A stretch of DNA of 18,689 bases. Origin: BOG-908 sp964250925 (lineage in GTDB: Bacteria > Pseudomonadota > Alphaproteobacteria > Acetobacterales > Acetobacteraceae). The stretch's first letter is position 1; each line of letters opens with the position of its first letter. The translations under genes and the position numbers were made by a program. The notes beneath the pieces were generated by a model. It did not search any database and was not told where the DNA came from. It saw only the letters and a list, made by a program, of their open reading frames with translations. The stretch spans positions 1-18,689 of the forward strand of contig CAXUHU010000068.1 in the NCBI GenBank assembly GCA_964250925.1. Direction: 5' to 3'. Positions 7,691 through 14,224 of this stretch are shown here, one piece after another.

Positions 7691-8368
7691 ATGCGAATAC
7701 TGCTTGTCGAAGACGACCCGACCGTCGCCGGCTTCGTGGTCAAGGGGCTGCGGGAAGCGGGCCACGTGGTCGAGCACGCCGATAACGGCCGCGACGGGCT
7801 GTTCCTGGCCGCCAGCGAGGCCTTCGACACCATCATCCTCGACCGCATGCTGCCCGGCGGCATCGACGGCATACGCCTGCTGGAAACGCTGCGCAGCCAG
7901 AACAACACCACCCCGGTCTTGCTGCTCTCGGCCCTGGCCCAGGTGGACGAGCGGGTCGCCGGCTTGAAGGCCGGCGGCGACGACTACCTGACCAAGCCCT
8001 TCGCCTTTTCCGAGCTGCTGGCCCGGGTCGAAGCGCTCACCCGCCGCGGCAAGACGGAGGGTCCGCAGACCAAGCTGCTGGTGGGCGACCTGGAGATGGA
8101 CCTGCTGTCCCGCTCTGTCCGACGCGCAAGCCAGAAGATCGACCTGCAGCCGCGCGAGTTCCGCCTGCTGGAATACCTGATGCGCCACGCCGGCCAAGTC
8201 GTGACGCGCACGATGCTATTGGAAGGCGTGTGGGACTATCATTTCGATCCACAAACCAACGTGATCGACGTGCATGTGAGCCGGCTGCGGCAGAAGATCG
8301 ACAAGCCGTATCCGACCGCGCTGATCCATACGATACGAAATGCAGGGTATATGCTGAGGCCGGAATAG
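7691..8368 (+). CDS. OmpR/PhoB-family two-component response regulator
   Basis: A 225-residue DNA-binding response regulator. The receiver domain (1-115) has the acidic pair Asp8/Asp9, phosphoacceptor Asp51 in ILDRMLPG, Ser80 in LLLSA, and Lys102 in the LTKPF loop. A winged-helix effector domain follows (about 128-223), with LQPREFRLLEYLM, the recognition-helix region TNVIDVHVSRLRQKID and the wing IHTIRNAGYMLRPE. All phosphorylation residues are present. Its partner is almost certainly the kinase at 8519. The upstream HtrA gene suggests an envelope-stress regulon, but the signal is unknown. GGAAG lies six bases before the ATG. Unlike most such pairs, 150 bases separate it from the kinase. Confidence 0.95.
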   Translation: MRILLVEDDPTVAGFVVKGLREAGHVVEHADNGRDGLFLAASEAFDTIILDRMLPGGIDGIRLLETLRSQNNTTPVLLLSALAQVDERVAGLKAGGDDYLTKPFAFSELLARVEALTRRGKTEGPQTKLLVGDLEMDLLSRSVRRASQKIDLQPREFRLLEYLMRHAGQVVTRTMLLEGVWDYHFDPQTNVIDVHVSRLRQKIDKPYPTALIHTIRNAGYMLRPE

Positions 8369-8518
8369 CTGCGATACTGTGCAAGTGCTTCGTTGCTCGC
8401 CCGTCGATAGCGGCTGGTGGAAGCAAGACGACCGCGTGGTGCTGAGCCGGGCAGTGCGGAAAGTGGTTCGGCGTGCCGGTACGCCGCAGGGCGGCACGCG
8501 TTGACGCTCGGCTGCTGA
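8369..8518 (+). other. 150-base spacer between regulator and kinase, with a hairpin
   Basis: No convincing gene is seen. The clearest element is an 8-bp perfect inverted repeat, GCGTGCCG at 8471-8478 and CGGCACGC at 8492-8499, with a 13-base loop, ending about 20 bases before the kinase ATG. It lacks a following T-run, so it is not a typical intrinsic terminator. It could be an mRNA processing or stability hairpin or a binding site. No clear Shine-Dalgarno precedes the kinase ATG. Confidence 0.45.
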
Positions 8519-9949
8519 ATGATCCGCTCCGCCAGCCTTCGCTTCGCCCTCCTGTTCGGCATCGTGTTCGCCGCCTCCGCCCTCGCCCTTGTGCTGTTCC
8601 TGTGGTTCTCCACCGCCAACCTGCTCGACCGCCAGGTTGAAGCCGCCATCAACGCCGACGCCCAGGGCCTCGTCGAACGGTGGTCCGAGGGCGGCATCCC
8701 CTCGCTCCTGCTCACCATCCAGGACCGCCTCAGCGAGAACGTCGATGACGACGCGATCTACGAGGTCTCCGACCCGCTCGGCGCCACGGTGGCCGGCAAC
8801 CTAGGACGCTGGCCCGAGCGGGTGGCCCAGCCCGGCGTGATCTACGAGCTGCAGGTGGTGCGCGCCGGCACGCGCAGCCTGGCCGACGTGCGGCGCTACG
8901 ACCTGCCCGGCGGCTTCCGCCTGCTGGTGGGGCGCGACGTGCGCGGCCGGGTGGAGCTGCGCCACCTGCTCACCAGCACGCTGCTCTCCTCGATGCTGGT
9001 GGTCGCGGCGTTGGGCACCGCCGGCGCGCTGCTGATACGCAACCTGTTCCGCCGCATGGTGGCCGAGGTGTCGGCCACCGCCGAAGCCATTGCCGGCGGC
9101 GACCTCTCGCCCCGCGTGCGCCGCACCGGCCGTGGCGACGAGTTCGACCGCATGGCCGAGTCGATCAACACCATGCTGGAGCGTATCGCGCGCCTGATGG
9201 ACGGCGTGCGCCAGGTCAGCAACGCCATCGCCCACGATCTGCGCACGCCGATCACCCGCGCCCGCGCCCGGCTGGAGGACGCGGCCCTGCACGCCCGATC
9301 CGAAAGCGAGTTGCGCGCCGGCGTGGAACGTGCGGTCAGCGATCTGGACGGTGTAACGGCCGTGTTCCATGCCCTGATGCGCATCGCCGAGATCGAGGTG
9401 GGCGCCCGACGGTCGGCGTTTGCCGAAGTCGATCTGGGCCCGCTGCTGGCCGACCTGGCCGATCTATACGGCGCGGTCGCCGAAGAGCACGGGCTCAGCC
9501 TCAGGCTGGACGTGCCCGACACGCTGGCGATCCTTGGCGACCGCGACCTGCTGCAGCAGGCGGTGGCAAACCTGCTGGACAACGCCATCAAGTTTTCACC
9601 GGACGGCGGCCGGATCACCTTGTCGGCCGCGCGGCTGGATCGGCAAGTGCAGCTGTCGGTGGCCGATGGCGGACCCGGTATTCCCGAAGCCGACCGGCCC
9701 CGTGCAGCCGAGCGCTTCTTCCGTGGCGAGACGGCCCGCAACACCCCCGGTTCCGGGCTGGGGCTGGCGCTGGTACAGGCCGTGGCCCTGCTGCATGACG
9801 GCACGCTGACTCTGGAGGACGCCCATCCCGGCCTGCGCGCCAGCCTCATCGTGCCGGCAATGGCATCACCGGCCGCCTACATGAACAGCGGTTCACCTGT
9901 GACCCACCCAACGGATACCAACGCGATGGCATCTGCTGATCACAGATGA
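8519..9949 (+). CDS. Membrane-bound sensor histidine kinase
   Basis: A 476-residue kinase with two membrane segments (about 9-30 and 152-174) enclosing a periplasmic sensor region of about 120 residues with no recognised domain. A HAMP linker follows (about 175-227), then the dimerisation/phosphoacceptor helix with His239 in NAIAHDLRTPITRARARLE, and the ATPase domain with the N box NLLDNAIKFS (Asn355), G1 box DGGPGIP, F box ERFFRGE and G2 box GSGLGLALVQ. All catalytic boxes are intact. It should phosphorylate the regulator at 7691. After the ATPase domain there is an unstructured tail of about 30 residues. Its TGA overlaps the ATG of the small secreted protein, implying coupled translation and a shared function. 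Confidence 0.95.
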   Translation: MIRSASLRFALLFGIVFAASALALVLFLWFSTANLLDRQVEAAINADAQGLVERWSEGGIPSLLLTIQDRLSENVDDDAIYEVSDPLGATVAGNLGRWPERVAQPGVIYELQVVRAGTRSLADVRRYDLPGGFRLLVGRDVRGRVELRHLLTSTLLSSMLVVAALGTAGALLIRNLFRRMVAEVSATAEAIAGGDLSPRVRRTGRGDEFDRMAESINTMLERIARLMDGVRQVSNAIAHDLRTPITRARARLEDAALHARSESELRAGVERAVSDLDGVTAVFHALMRIAEIEVGARRSAFAEVDLGPLLADLADLYGAVAEEHGLSLRLDVPDTLAILGDRDLLQQAVANLLDNAIKFSPDGGRITLSAARLDRQVQLSVADGGPGIPEADRPRAAERFFRGETARNTPGSGLGLALVQAVALLHDGTLTLEDAHPGLRASLIVPAMASPAAYMNSGSPVTHPTDTNAMASADHR

Positions 9950-10212
9950 TAGGCCGCGCTCCGCTGCTGCTGCTGCTGGCAGCCTCGCCATGCCTGGCCG
10001 ATGAGCAGCCGAGCTTTGCGCTGACCACCGATACGCCGGCCTACTGCACGCAATTGGCACGACAGGTAGCCGATCGGCACAGCCAGGTGCTGGACGTGCA
10101 GCGACTGCTGGGCGAGGGACGGGAAATGTGCGAGCGCGGGCAGATACGCGGCGGCATCCGGCGGCTGCGCCGCGCGCTGGTGCTGCTGCATCATCGAACC
10201 AATCCGCCTTGA
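9946..10212 (+). CDS. Small secreted two-cysteine protein coupled to the kinase gene
   Basis: An 88-residue protein starting within the kinase stop codon (ATGA, 9946-9949). A short signal peptide (MIGRAPLLLLLAASPCLA, cleaved before DEQP) leaves about 70 mature residues with two cysteines, Cys34 in PAYCTQLA and Cys62 in EMCERGQ, which could form a disulfide. The helical C-terminal half is Arg-rich (RGGIRRLRRALVLL). I do not recognise a named family, though a YC..L / EG..MC..G pattern with a terminal RLRRA seems familiar from Acetobacteraceae genomes. Export and tight coupling to a sensor kinase suggest a periplasmic accessory or signal-modulating protein, as CpxP is for CpxA; this is inference. 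Confidence 0.75.
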   Translation: MIGRAPLLLLLAASPCLADEQPSFALTTDTPAYCTQLARQVADRHSQVLDVQRLLGEGREMCERGQIRGGIRRLRRALVLLHHRTNPP

Positions 10213-10259
10213 GTTAGGAAGCAGTCCTTTTTTAAAAAAAGAAGGGTTTGCCTTCCGTG
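10213..10259 (+). repeat. A/T-rich palindromic intergenic motif before the GT61 gene
   Basis: This short gap contains CCTTTTTT followed at once by AAAAAAAGAAGG (10226-10245), a near-palindrome, and then GAAGG-GTTTG-CCTTC (10241-10255), a 5-bp hairpin just before the GT61 start. The base composition is unlike the GC-rich surroundings. I recall GCAGTCCTTTTTT-like sequences as recurrent intergenic motifs in Acetobacteraceae but cannot verify that here. It may act as a terminator for the kinase operon or hide the GT61 ribosome-binding site. Confidence 0.55.
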
Positions 10260-11822
10260 ATGACGATCGTTCCTGCCGAATCAGTCGCCACGCTCGCAGC
10301 CCGCCTGTTCGATTGCGTCGCGCTCGACCTGCCAAACCCCTTGGTCCACGCCAACTTCTCTCGTCACTGCACCGCAGCCCAGCGCCGTTCGTTGCTGTCG
10401 CGCAACTTGCCGCGACGCGCCGCGATGCGGGGCGTAAACCTGCTGCGCTACCCGGCGGGGACGCTGGTCAATGGCGACCGCTCCTACCTCACCGTAGCCG
10501 GCGGGGCGATCGTGCGCGAGCAGGTGGCGCCGTGGTGTGCGGACGCCGAAGACGAGGCACAACGCATGATGGCCGGACCAGCGGTCGATATCGGCCAGCC
10601 CTGCCTGCTGCTGGCGCGCTTCGGCGAGAACACCTGGGGCCACTGGGTGATGGAGATGCTGGCAAAGGCCGCGATCGCCGAGCGGCTTGCCCCCGGGCAC
10701 TTCACCTTTGCCGTGCCGTGGTGGACGACCGAGCCCGCCGTGGCGGACGGAGTGGCCGACGCGGTGATGGGATCGCTGGCGGCCTACGGAATCGAACCGC
10801 CGCGGCTGGTGCGGCTGAGCGGCTTCACGGTGTTTCGTTTCGCGTCCCTATACGACATCACGGGCGCGTTCGACGATGGGCTGCATCCCGGGGCGCTGGA
10901 GAGCCTAGGCAAACTTGCGGCGCCGAAAGCTCGTGGTCCGCTGCACAGGAAGGTAGCGCTGCTGCGACGCCCGCCACTGGCGCGCGCCCTGTTCAACGCA
11001 AGCGCGTTACAAGGCCATCTGGAGGCGGAAGGCTTTCACCTGACCGATCTGTCGAGGCTGTCGTTTGGCGATCAGGCGCTGCTGTTTTCGCAGGCCGACA
11101 TCGTGGTCGGCAGCTTGGGCTCGGATTTCTGGGCGACGGTGTTCTCGCCTCGGGCCGCCAAGCTGGTAAGCCTGGCGCCCGCTGCGTGGGAAGACGGCTA
11201 CTTCATCGGGCTGTTCCAACGCGTAGGGGCCCGCCACGCCGATGTGCGCGGCCCTTCCACGGGAATAGGGACCGATGATGTGGAGCGGTCGCCGCATCTG
11301 GCCGATCCCGACGAGATCGGCGCGGCACTGCAGGCGTTGATGCCAGCGGCCGCCGACAGGGTCGTGGTGGACGGAGAGGCGATGCCGGGCCGGCTTGGCG
11401 GCGAGATGTTGCGTATCAGCTTCGGGCGCGATGGCAACGCGGCCGCGTTCATCAGGGGCGAGTGGGCGGAGCCGGAGGCCACGCATCGCTGGTCGATAGG
11501 GGCATCAAGCGCGTTGGCCGTGCCCGGGCCGGTCGCGGCGTGCTGGCTTGCCATCGAGGGGCAGGGCCATGTCTATCCCCCGCATCTGCCGACGCGTCCG
11601 CTGGTCGTAACGGCGAACGGCGTCGAACTCGCTCGCTTCGAGGTGATCGGCCGCACCCGCCTGTTCTGCCCCATTCCGGCCACGAGCGGGATGCTGGTGC
11701 TGACTTTCCTGCACCCGATCTGTCCCTCGCCACGCATGATGGGAGCGGGCCCGGACGACCGCCCCTTGGGCTTTGGCTTCGAACAAGTAAATCTGTATGA
11801 GAAATGTTCTAATATTGAATAG
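10260..11822 (+). CDS. GT61-family (DUF563-like) glycosyltransferase with extra C-terminal domain
   Basis: From ATG 10260 the protein is 520 residues; TTG 10248 and GTG 10257 are in-frame alternatives, and no clear Shine-Dalgarno marks any of them. Residues about 60-370 fit the DUF563/GT61 plan: a GENTWGHWVMEMLAK motif (GHW at 127-129), then LLRRPPLAR, LEAEGFHLTDLSRLSFGDQALLFSQADIVVG and GSDFWATVFSP, the usual end of the nucleotide-sugar domain. Residues about 385-515 form a separate beta-rich domain (RWSIGASSALAVPGP, VYPPHLPTRPLVVTANGVEL, DDRPLGFGFEQVNLYE) that I associate with glycosyltransferases of this bacterial group and that may bind carbohydrate. No signal peptide or membrane segment is seen, so it is probably cytoplasmic and acts on surface polysaccharide or glycolipid. 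It stands alone, with no other polysaccharide genes nearby. Confidence 0.8.
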   Translation: MTIVPAESVATLAARLFDCVALDLPNPLVHANFSRHCTAAQRRSLLSRNLPRRAAMRGVNLLRYPAGTLVNGDRSYLTVAGGAIVREQVAPWCADAEDEAQRMMAGPAVDIGQPCLLLARFGENTWGHWVMEMLAKAAIAERLAPGHFTFAVPWWTTEPAVADGVADAVMGSLAAYGIEPPRLVRLSGFTVFRFASLYDITGAFDDGLHPGALESLGKLAAPKARGPLHRKVALLRRPPLARALFNASALQGHLEAEGFHLTDLSRLSFGDQALLFSQADIVVGSLGSDFWATVFSPRAAKLVSLAPAAWEDGYFIGLFQRVGARHADVRGPSTGIGTDDVERSPHLADPDEIGAALQALMPAAADRVVVDGEAMPGRLGGEMLRISFGRDGNAAAFIRGEWAEPEATHRWSIGASSALAVPGPVAACWLAIEGQGHVYPPHLPTRPLVVTANGVELARFEVIGRTRLFCPIPATSGMLVLTFLHPICPSPRMMGAGPDDRPLGFGFEQVNLYEKCSNIE

Positions 11823-11854
11823 AAGTTTGGTCCTCTTCGAAGAAGGACGACTTC
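11822..11854 (+). terminator. Hairpin just after the GT61 stop
   Basis: GAAGT (11822-11826) pairs with ACTTC (11850-11854), and inside it GTCCT pairs with AGGAC around CTTCGAAG. The hairpin begins at the GT61 stop codon, between convergent genes, a natural place for termination. No long T-run follows, so the call rests on position and stem. Confidence 0.5.
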
Positions 11855-11866
11855 CTTGACCAATCC

Positions 11867-11891
11867 GGGGGGGGCTTGTTGACCCCTCCCC
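11867..11891 (-). terminator. G-run/C-run hairpin beyond the S53 protease stop
   Basis: Eight G (11867-11874) face CCCC-T-CCCC (11883-11891) across a loop of eight bases, giving a very stable stem about ten bases beyond the S53 protease stop on the minus strand. It could end transcription from either direction. The run of eight G is also a spot prone to replication or sequencing slippage. Confidence 0.45.
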
Positions 11892-11901
11892 GACCGTCTG
11901 G

Positions 11902-13974
11902 CTAGTAGTTGTAGAGTAGATTGGCCACGTTCACCGAACCGAGACCGGTCGCCAGGTCGTAGGCCTGATGTGCTGGAAAGGCGTTGACCGTTGGGTAATT
12001 GGGCGAGCGCAACACGCCCACGCCCTGGCTGGCCGCCAGCGTCGCATGACAATCGACCGTGCCCTTGATGCAGGGCTCGGCGTTGTTGCCGGCCGTGACG
12101 TCGTTGAACACGCAGGCGGTCGAGATCTTGTTGCCCAGCGTCGCATTGCACTTCGTGCTCAGCAGCGTGTTGTTGAACTGCAGCTGAGCCATCTGATACA
12201 GGCGCGGCGAAGCGTTGCCGACCTTCATGCCCTTGACCTCATCGACCAGCGCCATGATGCCGGCAAAGGCGGGGGCAGCGAACGACGTGCCGCCGGCCGC
12301 GTTGCCGAACACATCGTTGACGTTGTTGTAGTGGCACGCCGTGCCGCCGGTGTTCGGGTTGGACATGCAGAACACGTAGAAATGCGCCCAGCTGCCGTTG
12401 GACGCGAACAGCGACACGTCGGGCTGGTCGCGCACGCCGTCGTTCGGCACGCCCGGCACGCCGATCGCCTGCCAGTCCGGCTTGGCAAACAGGATGCTTT
12501 GCCCGCCGGTGCCGCCCACGTCGTTCTGCACGAACGGCAAGCCGGAATTGCCGGTGGTGCTGTTGCAGCTCGCAATCGCGTTCGGGTAACCGAGATACTT
12601 GACGATGATCGAACTGGCGCAGGAGTTGTTCCAAGGAATCTCCGGTACGTAGGACTTGGCCGAGGCCAGGCCCTTGCCGTTCTTCATCGTCCAGTACGCC
12701 GCGTTCTGGCCCAGCGCCGTGTCGTAGAAATCGGTGCCGCCGAGCGAGGTGTTGTATGCGTTGGTCGACAGCCCGTTGACTGCAATGCCGTTGCCGGTGA
12801 CCACACCCGTATCGGCCGAAACGCCGCCGTCACCGGTCGAGATCATGATCGACAGGCCTTCGGACGCGCCCATCTCGACCAAATTGTTCCAGCCCTCCAG
12901 GAAGGTCAAGCCGTTGCCCTGCTCCGAACCGCCGTAGCTGATGCTGAGCACGCCGGCCGTGGTGCCGACTTCGACCAGGTTTTGCAGCGTGGTCTCGACA
13001 CCGAAGGTCGTCTCCGAGCCGGCACAGGCCGCCTCGATAATGCTGGCGTCGGGTGCGACCGCGCTGGACCACTCGGCGTCGAGTGCCGCTTCGCCCTCGT
13101 CGCCGGTGAAGCCCGGGTCGCCGCAACCGCCCGGATGGATGATCGACAGCGTGCCGGTGTAGCCGCCCAGGCCGAACTGGGTGCGAAACGAGTTCCAATC
13201 CTTGGGATTGATGTCCGTCTGCTCGACGACAGCAACCGTCACACCCGTGCCGGTGATCGTCTTGCCGAACATGTTCGTTGAGGCAGACCGCAACGAAGCA
13301 ACGTTATAGATGGTGGCAAAATCGTCCGGACCCACGGCGTAGAAGGTCGGCGACGTGGGGAGCGTGAACTTCGGGCTCGGCTTGATCATGTTGGGCTTGG
13401 GAAAGAAGTTCGACAGCGTGGCGCCGCGCACGACCGGGGCCAAGGCCGCGGGAATGGCCAGGTCGGTCATGTTGGCGATGTGCGTCTCACCGGCGAACGA
13501 AACGCTGTGCAGCGCCGTGTGGAACGCCGCGGCGATGGCGCCGACGGGACCTGCGAAGTCGATTGACATGCCGGTGGGCGAAACACGGTTCACCGTCAGG
13601 CCGTGGCTCTGCAGCCAGCCCAGGGTCTTGGCCACATCGGCCGCATCGGGGCCATAGGCGCGCAGGTCGGCCGGCGTCAGCCATTTGCGATAGGAGGGTG
13701 ATTTCGCGTCGTGCTGCTCGGCCACCAGCCTGTCCAACGCCGCCTGCAGGGTGGCTGGACGCTTCAGCACCAGGGTCACGTGCGGCAACACCTGCGTATC
13801 GGGCAGCGCACCCAAATCGTGTGCAACAGACAGCGCAGACGAGCGCTCGCCGGTAACCGCAACGGTTGTCGTATCGTCGACAGTCCCGCTCACCAGGGGC
13901 GCAGCTGCGGCGGTCGACATGGCGCCCCCGAGCACGGTGGCGCATAGTAGCGTAGCTCTTAATTTATAAGACAT
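11902..13974 (-). CDS. Secreted S53-family (sedolisin/kumamolisin-type) serine-carboxyl protease
   Basis: ATG 13974 is chosen because GGAG lies seven bases upstream and a signal peptide follows at once (MSYKLRATLLCATVL...STAAAA). The 690-residue preproprotein has a pro-kumamolisin activation domain (about 55-190; PSYRKWLTPADL is characteristic) and an S53 catalytic domain. The expected residues are present: Glu295 and Asp299 in GEAALDAEW, oxyanion Asp382 in STGDGG, and Ser564 in GGTSFAAPAFAG. The C-terminal AYDLATGLGSVNVANL resembles the family's calcium-site region. Sedolisins are active at acid pH and self-process by removing the prodomain, so an extracellular proteolytic role in an acidic habitat is a reasonable inference. 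Several cysteines in the C-terminal third suggest disulfides. It is monocistronic, with its own leader. Confidence 0.93.
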   Translation of the reverse strand: MSYKLRATLLCATVLGGAMSTAAAAPLVSGTVDDTTTVAVTGERSSALSVAHDLGALPDTQVLPHVTLVLKRPATLQAALDRLVAEQHDAKSPSYRKWLTPADLRAYGPDAADVAKTLGWLQSHGLTVNRVSPTGMSIDFAGPVGAIAAAFHTALHSVSFAGETHIANMTDLAIPAALAPVVRGATLSNFFPKPNMIKPSPKFTLPTSPTFYAVGPDDFATIYNVASLRSASTNMFGKTITGTGVTVAVVEQTDINPKDWNSFRTQFGLGGYTGTLSIIHPGGCGDPGFTGDEGEAALDAEWSSAVAPDASIIEAACAGSETTFGVETTLQNLVEVGTTAGVLSISYGGSEQGNGLTFLEGWNNLVEMGASEGLSIMISTGDGGVSADTGVVTGNGIAVNGLSTNAYNTSLGGTDFYDTALGQNAAYWTMKNGKGLASAKSYVPEIPWNNSCASSIIVKYLGYPNAIASCNSTTGNSGLPFVQNDVGGTGGQSILFAKPDWQAIGVPGVPNDGVRDQPDVSLFASNGSWAHFYVFCMSNPNTGGTACHYNNVNDVFGNAAGGTSFAAPAFAGIMALVDEVKGMKVGNASPRLYQMAQLQFNNTLLSTKCNATLGNKISTACVFNDVTAGNNAEPCIKGTVDCHATLAASQGVGVLRSPNYPTVNAFPAHQAYDLATGLGSVNVANLLYNY

Positions 13975-14224
13975 TGTACGACTCCGAAGGAGAGTGCAGA
14001 GTATAAGGAGACCGCTCACGGTTCTCCTCCCGACTATAATGGCGCAGCCCTGCCGTTACACATGCAGAATTATTAGAGAAAGTCAGCACGGTTCACCGCG
14101 TTCGCGTCCGGTTTCTTGTGACGGTAACGCTACCCGCAATAATCCGGCGAGGCAACTCAACCATAGCGATCGTTTTACAATGGTGAGTATTGGCTGGTAG
14201 CCAAAACTGCCGTGCGATGGCCGG
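13975..14224 (-). promoter_or_regulatory. Leader and promoter region of the S53 protease gene
   Basis: About 250 bases without a gene, richer in A+T than the flanks. Reading the minus strand towards the protease, -10-like sequences include TATACT (about 14000-14005) and TATAGT (about 14034-14039), the latter 17 bases after a weak GTGTAA -35. GGAGACCG (14007-14014) and CGGTTCTCC (14020-14028) form an imperfect hairpin with one bulge in the presumed 5' leader. GGAG at about 13982-13985 is the ribosome-binding site. No RNA gene is recognised. The mprF-like gene ends at its far side. Confidence 0.5.

Noticed and set aside
8230..8445. Small plus-strand frame spanning the end of the response regulator
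   Set aside because: Mostly inside the regulator gene in another frame, without a ribosome-binding site or recognisable features.
11822..11891. Hairpins after GT61 as insertion-sequence ends or a recombination site
   Set aside because: No transposase, no target-site duplication and no matching repeat elsewhere in the window; termination between convergent genes is simpler.
11968..13281. 437-codon plus-strand frame opposite the S53 protease
   Set aside because: The minus strand encodes a complete S53 protease with all catalytic residues; the plus frame is a shadow.
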